The notes under the pieces: model-generated
Seen by the model: the letters and a program-made list of their open reading frames with translations, nothing else
Told to the model about the DNA's origin: nothing
Database searches by the model: none
Origin: Bacteroidales bacterium
GTDB lineage: Bacteria; Bacteroidota; Bacteroidia; Bacteroidales; UBA12077
Direction of reading: 5' to 3'
Length of the DNA stretch: 64,000 bases
Assembly (NCBI GenBank): GCA_028282785.1
Contig: JANQHE010000029.1
Coordinates: 1 to 64,000 of the forward strand
In this document: piece after piece, positions 17,099 to 25,846 of the stretch
Layout: each line of letters starts with the position of its first letter
Numbering within the stretch: the stretch's first letter is position 1
Position numbers and translations under genes: made by a program

Positions 17099-18456
17099 TA
17101 TTTTTCGGGATTATATTTGTCAACCTTGTTTGTAATTTCCTTTACTGATTTACTCATTAATTCATTCAGTAATATTTGTGCTGATTTTATGTTTTTATCA
17201 GCTTTTAAAAGATTTTGTAACCTATTGATATCTGACTTGTTATCCTTTTTAACATCTTCACTGGAGTTTCTGTCTTTATATTTCCAGTAACCAGGTATTA
17301 ATTTTTTCTTATCTCCTTCGTAGGTAGCATAATATATTTTATCTGAGTTACTTTGGCTGATTTGATCTGATACCAGAACTGAATTATCTTCAGTTGAAAC
17401 AAGCTTAAAACTCATTGATAATCTTGCGTTGGTTGATTTATTATATTCATAATATATTGTTTTAGTGTAAGATACCTTTTCAACTTCATTCCCCTCTTTA
17501 TCTTTGGTTTTTGTTACATTTTTAATATATCCTCTCTTTTCATCTTTTTTTAACCTTCCGTTTACTGTTCTAACTTCAGAAATATTTCCGGATAAAACAG
17601 CTTTAATTCCCGCAAGGTTTGCTGCTTGCATATTCATTTGTCCATTTTGGTATATATCAACATTTAAGGATGCCGGATCAATGATTCGTAGAAACGGATT
17701 ATTCAATGAACTTAATTCACCTTTTAGATCCGAAGTAATTTTGTTTGCAGTTTCCTTATGTCTCTTATTTACATATCTTAGGTCAGTTATTAAAACAGTA
17801 ATGGTCCCTTTTTCCTGAGCTTCATCTTTTAATGCAACAGATTGTTTATAATTTCCGGCACCTTTAATAATGGTTTCGTATGTATAATAGGCTTTTCTAA
17901 ATAAACCAGTTTCCAGGTACTGATTCGCATTTCGATACATTGGTTCGTATTTCGCCGTTATATATAAATCTTTTACATCTTTGTAATTAGCATCAATACC
18001 TTTTATTTCTTCAAATACTGCTAAAGCGGCAGTAAAATCTTCTCGGTTTAATTTATCTACACCATCTGCATATTTTTTATTTAAATAATCACCTTTAGCC
18101 TCTTCGTAATACTCTTTATGATACTCAGGAAAGTCGAGCTCCACCTTAACACTTTTAACCTTATTGTAATACTTCTCAGCGCCTAAATAGTTGTAAACAG
18201 CTTTTTGGTAGTCCGATTGTTTGTATGAAGCGGTAAACTCAGCTAATTTTTTATCCAGAGTCATCTGGCCTGTTTTTTTTAACCCTAATTTTGCATCAAC
18301 GTTAGAATCTTTTTTCTTAACCGCCTGGTAGTAATATTCTGCAGCATCTTCATATAATCCAGCTTCTTCAAATTTAACTGCTTTTTTAGTAAAACGCTTT
18401 GAAGCACAACCGGCAACAAGTAGTATAATGCTTAAAAAAAGTAATATTTTTTTCAT
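17098..18456 (-). CDS. TPR-containing lipoprotein with CsgG-like C-terminal region
   Basis: 452 residues. Lipoprotein signal MKKILLFLSIILLVAGCASK (Cys at 17). Residues ~25-230 are TPR-like helical repeats (EEAGLYEDAAEYYYQAVKK, REDFTAALAVFEEI). From ~240 (GTITVLITDLRYVNKRHKET...) comes an alpha/beta region reminiscent of CsgG/LpoB proteins, followed by a charged C terminus. First gene of a two-gene operon with the LPP20-like lipoprotein. Together they look like an outer-membrane assembly pair, but no pore gene is present. Confidence 0.7.
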   Translation of the reverse strand: MKKILLFLSIILLVAGCASKRFTKKAVKFEEAGLYEDAAEYYYQAVKKKDSNVDAKLGLKKTGQMTLDKKLAEFTASYKQSDYQKAVYNYLGAEKYYNKVKSVKVELDFPEYHKEYYEEAKGDYLNKKYADGVDKLNREDFTAALAVFEEIKGIDANYKDVKDLYITAKYEPMYRNANQYLETGLFRKAYYTYETIIKGAGNYKQSVALKDEAQEKGTITVLITDLRYVNKRHKETANKITSDLKGELSSLNNPFLRIIDPASLNVDIYQNGQMNMQAANLAGIKAVLSGNISEVRTVNGRLKKDEKRGYIKNVTKTKDKEGNEVEKVSYTKTIYYEYNKSTNARLSMSFKLVSTEDNSVLVSDQISQSNSDKIYYATYEGDKKKLIPGYWKYKDRNSSEDVKKDNKSDINRLQNLLKADKNIKSAQILLNELMSKSVKEITNKVDKYNPEK

Positions 18457-18571
18457 GATTTTCTTTATTTTGAAATGAATTTGAAAAATAAGAATATAAT
18501 TGCAATTATAAAAACCGGATAGCTTTTATTAACTTTAAATTTTAAAATGAATCTTTAAAAAGTCTATTACT

Positions 18572-19261
18572 ATGAAAAACTATAAAAGAATAGGAATAGT
18601 AGGTGGTGTAAGTCCACAATCATCTGCATTATTTTATAAATTATTAGTAGAAAAGCACTTTTTAAGAAATAAAGACTATTATTACCCGGAGATAGTAATG
18701 TTTAGTGTCGATTTTGGAAAAATAAAAGATTTTCAGAATGAAATAGATTCTTTGAATTATATTCAGGAATTTGTAAAGGCAATTGATTCACTGGAAAAGG
18801 CAGGGGCAGAATTTGCTGTTATCGCATCAAATACACCTCACAGAGTGTTTTCGCAAATTGAGAATAACGTTTCTATTCCTTTATTGAGTATTGTTGATGC
18901 AACTGCCGGCTATGCTGTTGATAATGGTTATAAAAAGCTATTATTATTGGGTACAAGGTACACCATGAGTGAGGACTTTTATAAAAATGGTTTAAAAATG
19001 AAAAACCTGGAGATAATTGTTCCATCAGGCAGGGATCAAGGTTTAGTTAACCGAATAATTTTTAATGAGCTAGTTCATGATATTATAAGTGAAACAAGCA
19101 AAAATGAATTAATAAAGCTGATGAATGCCTATTCGGCAGATGCCGTAATCCTGGGTTGCACCGAATTACCTTTAATACTAAAAAAAGAGGATATTACAAT
19201 GCCTGTAATAGATACCACAGATGTATTTGCAGAGGTAACTTTAGATTATGCTCTAACATAA
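18572..19261 (+). CDS. Aspartate/glutamate racemase superfamily protein
   Basis: 229 residues, two Rossmann-like halves. N-terminal IGIVGGVSPQSSALFYKLL and C-terminal VILGCTELPL match the Asp/Glu/hydantoin racemase superfamily. The second catalytic Cys (GCTE) is present. The first position, usually Cys in CNT(x)H, is Ser here (ASNTPH), so classic two-cysteine racemisation is not supported; one-cysteine relatives with broader or different substrate use exist (E. coli YgeA-type). Cytosolic, monocistronic. Confidence 0.85.
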   Translation: MKNYKRIGIVGGVSPQSSALFYKLLVEKHFLRNKDYYYPEIVMFSVDFGKIKDFQNEIDSLNYIQEFVKAIDSLEKAGAEFAVIASNTPHRVFSQIENNVSIPLLSIVDATAGYAVDNGYKKLLLLGTRYTMSEDFYKNGLKMKNLEIIVPSGRDQGLVNRIIFNELVHDIISETSKNELIKLMNAYSADAVILGCTELPLILKKEDITMPVIDTTDVFAEVTLDYALT

Positions 19262-19273
19262 TATTATTTGAAT

Positions 19274-20236
19274 TCAATCCATGCTTTGTTTAATACTATC
19301 AGCGATCATCTTCATTTTGATGAATTCGTCAGGACTTAAATCATTAAAGAAATAGGGCATTGGATTAACTGGAGTTCCGTTTTTATGTACCTCGTAATGT
19401 AAATGATTACCTGAAGATAAACCGGAGCTTCCGACGTATCCAATCAAATCACCACGTTTTATTTTTTGACTCAGTTTAACAATATACTTAGAAAGGTGAC
19501 CATATAATGTCAAATAACCGTAGCCATGATTAATTTCAACAACTCTTCCAAATGTAGTTGACCATCTTACGGATGATACCTTTCCATCAGCTGTAGCATA
19601 AACTTCTGAACCTTTAGGGCAAACAAAGTCTTGTCCTTTATGCGGTCTGTAAATATTTAAGATGGGATGATGACGCATACCAAATCCGGAACCTGTTCTT
19701 AACAAATCTTTATTTTCTACGGGTTGTATTGCTGGTATATGAAGCAATTCTTTTTGTTTGGAAAATGCTAGTTTTTCAAGATCTGAAAGCGATTTATTCT
19801 CAATGGTAATTTTTTCTGTAAGTTTATTGATTCTTTCAGCTGTGCTTATGACAAGGTTTTTACTTGTAATTTTGTCATAATGAGCGTATTTGTTTGATCC
19901 GCCAGATCCTCCATCTCTTATTTCTAGCGGATCAATATTAAATATGGCCCTGTAAATTTTATCATCTCTTTCTTCAATTATTGCAAATTCATTATTAATA
20001 CTAATTAACTTTTCATTCAGTTCTAAATAAATTTTATGAAGTTCTTCATTTTCCTTTTTGAGTGCTTTTTCTTCCGGTGAATTAAAAATCTTTAAATAGA
20101 AAAAAAAGTATATTAAAGAAATACAGATACTTGCAAAGAAATAAAATGCGATTTTCTTAATTTTAGATTTTTTCGATTGTCTTATCTCTACATATTCAAT
20201 AGTTTCAGCAGAGAATTTATACTTTACTTTTGCCAT
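19274..20236 (-). CDS. M23-family peptidoglycan peptidase, membrane-anchored
   Basis: 320 residues: short cytoplasmic N terminus, one membrane helix (about 28-50), coiled coil (about 52-85), and a C-terminal LytM domain with the zinc ligands intact (RPHKGQDF and HLHYEV). Probably a DD-endopeptidase acting on cross-links, as in MepM/NlpD-like factors. Diverges from the BlaI-type repressor gene, with which it shares an operator-rich 115-bp gap, so it may belong to the same regulon. Convergent with the racemase gene (12 bp apart). Confidence 0.9.
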   Translation of the reverse strand: MAKVKYKFSAETIEYVEIRQSKKSKIKKIAFYFFASICISLIYFFFYLKIFNSPEEKALKKENEELHKIYLELNEKLISINNEFAIIEERDDKIYRAIFNIDPLEIRDGGSGGSNKYAHYDKITSKNLVISTAERINKLTEKITIENKSLSDLEKLAFSKQKELLHIPAIQPVENKDLLRTGSGFGMRHHPILNIYRPHKGQDFVCPKGSEVYATADGKVSSVRWSTTFGRVVEINHGYGYLTLYGHLSKYIVKLSQKIKRGDLIGYVGSSGLSSGNHLHYEVHKNGTPVNPMPYFFNDLSPDEFIKMKMIADSIKQSMD

Positions 20237-20255
20237 ACTATGTAATGTTTGTTAA

Positions 20256-20347
20256 CAAATGTAATTAAAAAAATAGTTATATAACTATAATAATAGTCAT
20301 AAAATGATAAAAATAGTTTTGTTACTATAAAAATAGTTATATATTTG
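20256..20347. promoter_or_regulatory. Divergent promoter region with two dyads (putative BlaI-type operators)
   Basis: A perfect 16-bp palindrome ATAGTTATATAACTAT lies at 20273-20288, and ACTAT-N4-ATAGT at 20324-20337 sits between the TTTG (20318-20321) and TATATTTG (20340-20347) boxes of a canonical Bacteroidota promoter (18-bp spacing). On the minus strand TACATTTG (20256-20263) is the likely -7 box of the M23 gene. Both share the half-site ACTAT/ATAGT, so one repressor could control both directions. Confidence 0.65.
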
Positions 20348-20351
20348 TAGC

Positions 20352-20735
20352 ATGAAAGAATTAACCAAAGCCGAAGAACAAGTAATGCAATATCTCTGGG
20401 AGATCAAAAAAGGATTCTTAAAAGATATTGTAGATCAATTCCCCGATCCAAAACCGGCATATACTACTATATCTACTGTAGTTAGAGTATTAGTTAATAA
20501 AGGTTTTATAGGATATAAAACGTATGGAAAATCAAACGAATATTTTCCTAAAATTAAAAAGGGCGAATATGCAAAAGTATTTTTTAAGGGTGCTGTCAAA
20601 AGTTTTTTTAATAATTCAGCCAGTAAATTGGTATCATTTTTCGCAAATGAGAATGATTTGAGTTTATCGGAGTTGGAACAGCTAAAAAAACAGGTTGAAG
20701 ATCAAATCGAAAAAAGGAAAAAATCTAAAAAATGA
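20352..20735 (+). CDS. BlaI/MecI/CopY-family transcriptional repressor
   Basis: 127 residues: winged helix from residue 1 (LTKAEEQVMQYLWEIKKGFLKDIV ... YTTISTVVRVLVNKGFIGYK) and a C-terminal dimerisation helix (LSELEQLKKQVEDQIEKRKK). In the Bla/Mec systems this repressor is inactivated by cleavage when the partner M56 sensor is triggered. The stop overlaps the M56 start by 4 bp (ATGA), so the pair is translationally coupled. Probably autoregulated through the dyads just upstream. Confidence 0.92.
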   Translation: MKELTKAEEQVMQYLWEIKKGFLKDIVDQFPDPKPAYTTISTVVRVLVNKGFIGYKTYGKSNEYFPKIKKGEYAKVFFKGAVKSFFNNSASKLVSFFANENDLSLSELEQLKKQVEDQIEKRKKSKK

Positions 20736-22117
20736 GTCTTTTAGTTAATTATATAATTGAATCTACTATTTCGTTATCAGTATTTTACATTTTTTATGAA
20801 TTATTTCTTAAAAGAGATACCTGGTTTCGATTTAACAGATATTATTTATTATTTGGATTAATCTTTTCTTTCATTCTTCCATTACTTGATTTTTCAACAA
20901 TGGGTGTAATGGTTAATACAGACCTGATGGTTAATTCTGAAAATCAGTTTGATTTTAACAATATTGCAAATATAGGTTCGGTAGTAAGCTCTATTGATGA
21001 AGATACAATCGGAAGTTTGCGCAGGATTAGTTACGCACTGTTAATATACTGTACTATTGGGAGTTTGTTTTTTATGAGATTTTTATTACAGTTTTTTAAA
21101 ATTATTAAAACGATAAATGCCTATGAAATTATAAATTATAAAAGATATAAAATTGTATTAATAAATAAGGATAGCTTACCTTTTTCATTCTTTCATTATA
21201 TTTTTATTAATAAGAATGATTATGGTTCTCCCGATAATACCGATAGCTATCGGGATCGGGAGGAATCGAATGAACTCTTAATGCATGAGATTGTGCATGC
21301 AAAGCAAAAGCATTCAGTTGATATTATCCTTCTTGAATTATTACTTGTTCTTCAGTGGTTTAATCCTTTCATTTACAGGTATAGGTTAGCCTTTAAAGAA
21401 ATTCACGAGTATTTGGCAGACAACGGAGTTATTTTGAAAAACGGTGACAAAATAGCTTACCAGAAGCTAATTCTCGATCAAATAGAAAAGAGTTTCAGTG
21501 TTAACCTTGCCAGCCAGTTTAATTATTCATTAACCAAAAAAAGAATAAAAATGATAACAAGAATTAGTTCAAGTAAATCATCCAGATTAAAGGCTATATT
21601 GATATTACCATTAATCGTTGTATTATTATCTGCATTCACAATAGAGACAGCAAAAGAAAGTATCATTAAAAAAAGCATAACTCAATTAGAGGAGATTGAA
21701 CAAACGGGTAAGATACCATCCATTTACCCGGTTAAAAAAGTAGACGGTGTAAAGATCTCTTCAGGTTATGGAATGAGGCACGATCCTATATCAAAGAAGA
21801 AAAGAATGCATAACGGGACAGACATTAAAGCTCCGATAGGAACACCTGTTTATGCTACAGCAGATGGTTTAATTAGAAAGGTTAAACTAAACCATGCTCA
21901 GGGTAAAGGATATGGAAAATATGTCATTATTGATCATGAAGAAGGATATTCGACCTTATATGCTATGTTAAATGATTATAATGTAAAAGAAGGACAGGAA
22001 GTTAAGCAAGGTGATATAATAGCTTATGTTGGAAGTACCGGGCGATCAACCGGCCCACATTTACATTACGAGGTAATGAAAAATGGAGAAAATGTAGATC
22101 CTGAAGATTATTTCTGA
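20732..22117 (+). CDS. M56 (BlaR1-like) sensor protease fused to a C-terminal M23 peptidase domain
   Basis: 461 residues. Membrane helices at ~5-25, 38-58 and ~105-125; M56 zinc site HEIVHAKQKHS (~188) with a following glutamate in IHEYLADN; a further helix ~290-305. Instead of a penicillin-binding sensor domain, the extracytoplasmic end is a LytM/M23 domain (~330-461) with both metal motifs (MHNGTDI, HLHYEV). Likely senses, and perhaps cuts, peptidoglycan directly, then cleaves the co-encoded BlaI. About 12 residues (GSPDNTDSYRDR) before the HEIVH motif are encoded by an inserted palindrome. Confidence 0.9.
   Translation: MSLLVNYIIESTISLSVFYIFYELFLKRDTWFRFNRYYLLFGLIFSFILPLLDFSTMGVMVNTDLMVNSENQFDFNNIANIGSVVSSIDEDTIGSLRRISYALLIYCTIGSLFFMRFLLQFFKIIKTINAYEIINYKRYKIVLINKDSLPFSFFHYIFINKNDYGSPDNTDSYRDREESNELLMHEIVHAKQKHSVDIILLELLLVLQWFNPFIYRYRLAFKEIHEYLADNGVILKNGDKIAYQKLILDQIEKSFSVNLASQFNYSLTKKRIKMITRISSSKSSRLKAILILPLIVVLLSAFTIETAKESIIKKSITQLEEIEQTGKIPSIYPVKKVDGVKISSGYGMRHDPISKKKRMHNGTDIKAPIGTPVYATADGLIRKVKLNHAQGKGYGKYVIIDHEEGYSTLYAMLNDYNVKEGQEVKQGDIIAYVGSTGRSTGPHLHYEVMKNGENVDPEDYF
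21228..21262. repeat. 35-bp palindromic element inserted in frame in the M56 gene
   Basis: Outer arms CTCCCGAT / ATCGGGAG (8 bp, perfect) enclose the perfect 14-bp palindrome CCGATAGCTATCGG. It is GC-richer than its surroundings and encodes an Asp/Ser/Arg-rich loop between INKNDY and ESNELLMHE, a plausible solvent-exposed site before the zinc motif. Frame is kept. Confidence 0.7.
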
Positions 22118-22145
22118 AAGTATAATCTCGAAATATTATGAGGCC

Positions 22146-22314
22146 GTCCAAAAAGTCTTAGTGTTCTTTGTGCCTACTTTGTGAAACCCTACCTGTCGGT
22201 AGACAGGTTTGTGGTATAATCATAAAAAGTTGTTACACAGAGAACCACAAAGGAGACACAGAGTTACTCAAAGTAAAAAATATGGACAAAATTCAACTAT
22301 TCTACTTTTTGGAC
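22146..22314. repeat. Inverted-repeat-bounded intergenic cassette, copy 3
   Basis: GTCCAAAAAGT (22146-22156) and ACTTTTTGGAC (22304-22314) are a perfect 11-bp inverted pair, the same arms as copies 1 and 2. The interior is non-coding and holds the palindrome CCTGTC-N4-GACAGG (22192-22207) and imperfect repeats of CACAGAGAACCACAAAGG type. It fills most of the gap between the M56 and DUF4252 genes. Confidence 0.65.
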
Positions 22315-22383
22315 AGACTCTTTTGTAACGAATCAAATTCATGATCGTCTTAATCAAAAGTTTAATAATAAAAGACAAATATC

Positions 22384-22848
22384 ATGAAAAGAATAGTTAC
22401 CATTTTAATAGTTATCATATTTACAGCATCCGGAATGTTTGCTCAAAACTCATTAAGAGATGTTGTAAAAGATTTTCAAAGACATAACAGTGAATTTACC
22501 ATAATAATTCCATCATTCTTAATAAAATTAGGGGTAGCATACGGTAATATGGATGAAGAAGAACGTGAAGTTTTGGAAATGATCGATAATATGAAGATTG
22601 TTATTAGTGAAAACAGGTTCCATACATACGATTTTACAATGTTGGAAGAAGGTATAAAAAATGGAAACTTCGTTGAAATTATGACGGTTAGAGAGAGAGA
22701 TGAAACAGTTCGAATGGTGATGAATAAAAAAACTGAAAGAAAATCGGAAATGTTGATGTTGGTTGAGAATAATGATGAAAATGTATTAATGCTTTTCGAT
22801 TTTAGAGGAGAACCGGATTTTAATAAATTTATAAGTTTAGCTAATTAA
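22384..22848 (+). CDS. DUF4252 family secreted protein
   Basis: 154 residues with a Sec signal (IVTILIVIIFTASGMFAQ). The mature part (VVKDFQRHNSEFTIIIPSFLIKLG, then an alternating strand/helix pattern ending FRGEPDFNKFISL) resembles Bacteroidota DUF4252 proteins of unknown function, often encoded near RNA polymerase ECF sigma or anti-sigma genes; none is visible here. Probably periplasmic. Followed by a terminator. Confidence 0.8.
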   Translation: MKRIVTILIVIIFTASGMFAQNSLRDVVKDFQRHNSEFTIIIPSFLIKLGVAYGNMDEEEREVLEMIDNMKIVISENRFHTYDFTMLEEGIKNGNFVEIMTVRERDETVRMVMNKKTERKSEMLMLVENNDENVLMLFDFRGEPDFNKFISLAN

Positions 22849-22867
22849 ATAAAAAGATTGAGTATAC

Positions 22868-22895
22868 ATCCCTGCTAGTTTAGCAGGGATTTTTT
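22868..22895 (+). terminator. Rho-independent terminator after DUF4252 gene
   Basis: ATCCCTGCTA, loop GTTT, AGCAGGGAT plus a T-run. Confidence 0.9.
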
Positions 22896-22917
22896 AATTT
22901 TGGGAAAAATTGAATCA

Positions 22918-23208
22918 ATGAAAATACTTGCAATTGAAAAAGAAAATCCGGGCTTAACCCCTGAAGATTTTAAACCTTACCTGGACCATGAAGCTAAAAT
23001 GGTTTGGGAGCTTTATGAAAAAGGAATTATTCGTGAAATTTATTTTGGTGCAGAAGAACACAATGCACATATTGTTTTAGAATGTGAAAATCTTGAAGAT
23101 GCTCAAGATATTTTAAATGACCTGCCGTTAGTACGAAACAATCTGATTAAGTTTGACTTAACTACGCTTATTCCTTATAACGGATTTAGCAGATTATTCA
23201 GGAAATAA
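22918..23208 (+). CDS. YciI/muconolactone-isomerase-like small protein
   Basis: 96 residues from the ATG; a TTG six codons earlier lies within the terminator T-run and is unlikely. Ferredoxin-like dimeric alpha/beta-barrel pattern: MKILAIEKENPG, ... YLDHEAKMVWELYEKGIIREIYF, ... AHIVLECENLEDAQDILNDLPLV. Such proteins bind small organic molecules or act as stand-alone isomerase-like folds. No catalytic assignment is possible. Sits just after a terminator, so it has its own promoter. Confidence 0.7.
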   Translation: MKILAIEKENPGLTPEDFKPYLDHEAKMVWELYEKGIIREIYFGAEEHNAHIVLECENLEDAQDILNDLPLVRNNLIKFDLTTLIPYNGFSRLFRK

Positions 23209-23314
23209 AATATTTTTTTATTATGTTTATTTACAATATTTTACTTTTTCAAAAATAATTGACTTTACTTCCTTTTTTTTATAATTTGTAGTGCATTTGA
23301 ATCAAAATCCCACT

Positions 23315-25846
23315 ATGAATAATCTTTTTATTAAACTTTCGCAGTATAGGAAAGAACTTGAAAAATCAATTCAGGCAAAAGAGTATTCAAATATTTTAAA
23401 TAAAACGGATAATCTTCTTGACGAAATTTCGATGCATGAAAACAAAGAACCGGGCGATATTTTTAATATTAATAAAGAGTTTATTGATAGTGAAGAGAAA
23501 TTTCGTGCATTATCAGATTTATCATCTGCCGGAATTTGCATACTTACAATCGAGAATTATTTTTATGTAAATAAAGCATGGTGTGAGTTAACAGAATATT
23601 CAGAAGAAGAATCCCAAACGTTACGACCGTTAGATATTATTGATCCTCAAATGCATGATTTGGTGAAGAAAAGACATAAAGCAAGATTTAGAGGAGAAGA
23701 TGCTCCAACTCGATACAAAATGAAAATTATTACAAAGAGTGGTAAAGAAAAATGGGTTGATATTTCATTTACAATAATTGACTATGAAGGATACTTCGCT
23801 ACTTTAGCAATAATGCATGATATTACCGAAAGAAAGAAAGCATTGGAAAAACTAAAGAATAGCGAGGAAAAATTTAGAAAACTAACAGAACTATCGCCAA
23901 CAGCAATTTGTATTCAAACAACTGATAGCTTTTTATGGGTTAACCCTGCTTGGTCCGAACTTACAGGATATTCACAAAGAGAACTTTCAACTATGCGACC
24001 CCTTGATATTATACATCCGGATATGAGGGAAATATCAAGAAAAAAGCCTGATGCCAGACTAAACAAAGAAGATGTTATAACCAGATATAACTTAAAAGTT
24101 TTAACAAAAAATAATAAGGTTAAATGGGTAGATATTGCTGTATCTGTTATAGAATTCGAAGGAAAAACGGCATCACTGGCCGTTTGCTCGGAAATAACAA
24201 AACAAATTGAAGCACAGGATGCTTTAAAACAAAGTGAGCAAAAATATCGCGGTTTAATTGAAAATTTAAGACAGGAATACATTTTCTACAGACTAAATCC
24301 GAATGGAGATTTTGAATATGTAAGTCCATCTGTTACAAATATATTAGGTTTTGAGCAAGAAGATTTTTCTAAGAACTATAGCGAATACTTTACTACGAAT
24401 CCAATTAATTACACTGCACGAGAAAAAAGAGAACTTGGTTTGCAAGGAATTCAACAGCTTCCATATGAATTGGAAATTTTTGATATTCAAAAGAATAAAC
24501 ATATTTTAGAAATTTCTGAAGCACCAATTGTTGATTCATTAGGCAATATATTGTACCTGGAGGGTATTGCACATGATATTACCTCACGTAAAAAGGCGGA
24601 AGAAATTATTCAGGATCAATTGGAAGAAATAAAAATCAATAATGAGGAGATAAAGTCTATAAATGAGGAGTTACATACTGTTAATGACGATTTAGAAACT
24701 AGGTTTAAAGAAATTGATATATTAAATAAGGAATTATCATTTAGTAAAACAAAATATGAAACTTTAGTTAAGAATATTCCGGGCATAGTTTTCAGGCGCA
24801 AAACTGATCGGGAATGGACCATGGAATATGTCAGTAATGAGATAGAGGTTTTGACCGGTTATAAAGCATCGGATTTTATAGTAAACAATACCCGTTCCTT
24901 TACAAGTTTAATCCATAAAGATGATATAGAAAGAGTTTATAAAGTTATTACAGATAGTATTTGTAAAAAACAGTCATATTCTGTTGAGTATCGTTTAGTA
25001 AATTCCCAGGAGGAAATAATTTGGGTATATGAGCGTGGACAATTGTTTAAAAAAGGAAAAAAGAAACTTTTAAATGGGGTTATTTTAGATATCACGGACA
25101 AAAAGAAGGTAGAAGAAAAATTAATTACATCTGAAAAAGAACTAAGAAAGTTAAATGCACAAAAGGATAAATTCTTTTCATTACTGGCTCATGATTTGAG
25201 AAGCCCAATTGGAAACTTCCTACAAATATCAGAACTTTTAAAGCTTAATTATGAAGCATTAACAGCCAAGCAAGCAAATGATTTTTTCGATCATTTATAC
25301 GCTTTATCCGATAGAACTTTCAAATTACTGGAAAACTTGCTAATGTGGTCAAGGAGTCAGCTTGGCAGATTAGAAATCGAACCAGTAAGTTTTCATCTGA
25401 AGAAAGTTCTTGATGATGTAATATATCTTTTAGAAGAAAATCTAAAATCCAAAAAGGTTAAACTTGAAAATAATATTGCTGATGAATTAATTGTTACAGC
25501 AGATTTAAATGTAGTTCAAACATTATTTAGAAATCTTATCGGAAATGCTATAAAATTTTCCTTTGAAGAAGGTAAGATTACAGTTAATTGTAAAGAAGAC
25601 GAAAATGCTCAAAAAGAACAATTTATTATCTCAGTTGAAGATAATGGAGTTGGAATACCACCTGAAAGAGTTGATAAAATTTTTAATATTGATGAAGATT
25701 ACTCTACACTTGGCACTAAAAGAGAGAAGGGTACAGGATTAGGATTAATACTTTGTAAAGAGATTATTGAAAAAACAGGTGAAAGTATTTGGGTTAAAAG
25801 TAAAGAAGGAGAAGGAAGTTGTTTTTACTTTACACTTAAACGTTAG
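23315..25846 (+). CDS. Multi-PAS sensor histidine kinase (cytosolic)
   Basis: About 843 residues from the ATG (a GTG 24 bp earlier is an alternative). No membrane helix. Four PAS domains with PAC ends: two nearly identical ones in tandem (~60-170 and ~190-300, each with T..YS..E......LDII.P and KWVDI.....), a third (~315-430), a coiled coil (~435-480), and a fourth (~485-605). HisKA with LLAHDLRSPIGN and HATPase_c (N box FRNLIGNAIKFS, G1 EDNGVGI, G2 GTGLGL). No receiver or output gene next to it, so it is an orphan kinase. Its 3' end overlaps that of the convergent kinase by 11 bp. Confidence 0.93.
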   Translation: MNNLFIKLSQYRKELEKSIQAKEYSNILNKTDNLLDEISMHENKEPGDIFNINKEFIDSEEKFRALSDLSSAGICILTIENYFYVNKAWCELTEYSEEESQTLRPLDIIDPQMHDLVKKRHKARFRGEDAPTRYKMKIITKSGKEKWVDISFTIIDYEGYFATLAIMHDITERKKALEKLKNSEEKFRKLTELSPTAICIQTTDSFLWVNPAWSELTGYSQRELSTMRPLDIIHPDMREISRKKPDARLNKEDVITRYNLKVLTKNNKVKWVDIAVSVIEFEGKTASLAVCSEITKQIEAQDALKQSEQKYRGLIENLRQEYIFYRLNPNGDFEYVSPSVTNILGFEQEDFSKNYSEYFTTNPINYTAREKRELGLQGIQQLPYELEIFDIQKNKHILEISEAPIVDSLGNILYLEGIAHDITSRKKAEEIIQDQLEEIKINNEEIKSINEELHTVNDDLETRFKEIDILNKELSFSKTKYETLVKNIPGIVFRRKTDREWTMEYVSNEIEVLTGYKASDFIVNNTRSFTSLIHKDDIERVYKVITDSICKKQSYSVEYRLVNSQEEIIWVYERGQLFKKGKKKLLNGVILDITDKKKVEEKLITSEKELRKLNAQKDKFFSLLAHDLRSPIGNFLQISELLKLNYEALTAKQANDFFDHLYALSDRTFKLLENLLMWSRSQLGRLEIEPVSFHLKKVLDDVIYLLEENLKSKKVKLENNIADELIVTADLNVVQTLFRNLIGNAIKFSFEEGKITVNCKEDENAQKEQFIISVEDNGVGIPPERVDKIFNIDEDYSTLGTKREKGTGLGLILCKEIIEKTGESIWVKSKEGEGSCFYFTLKR

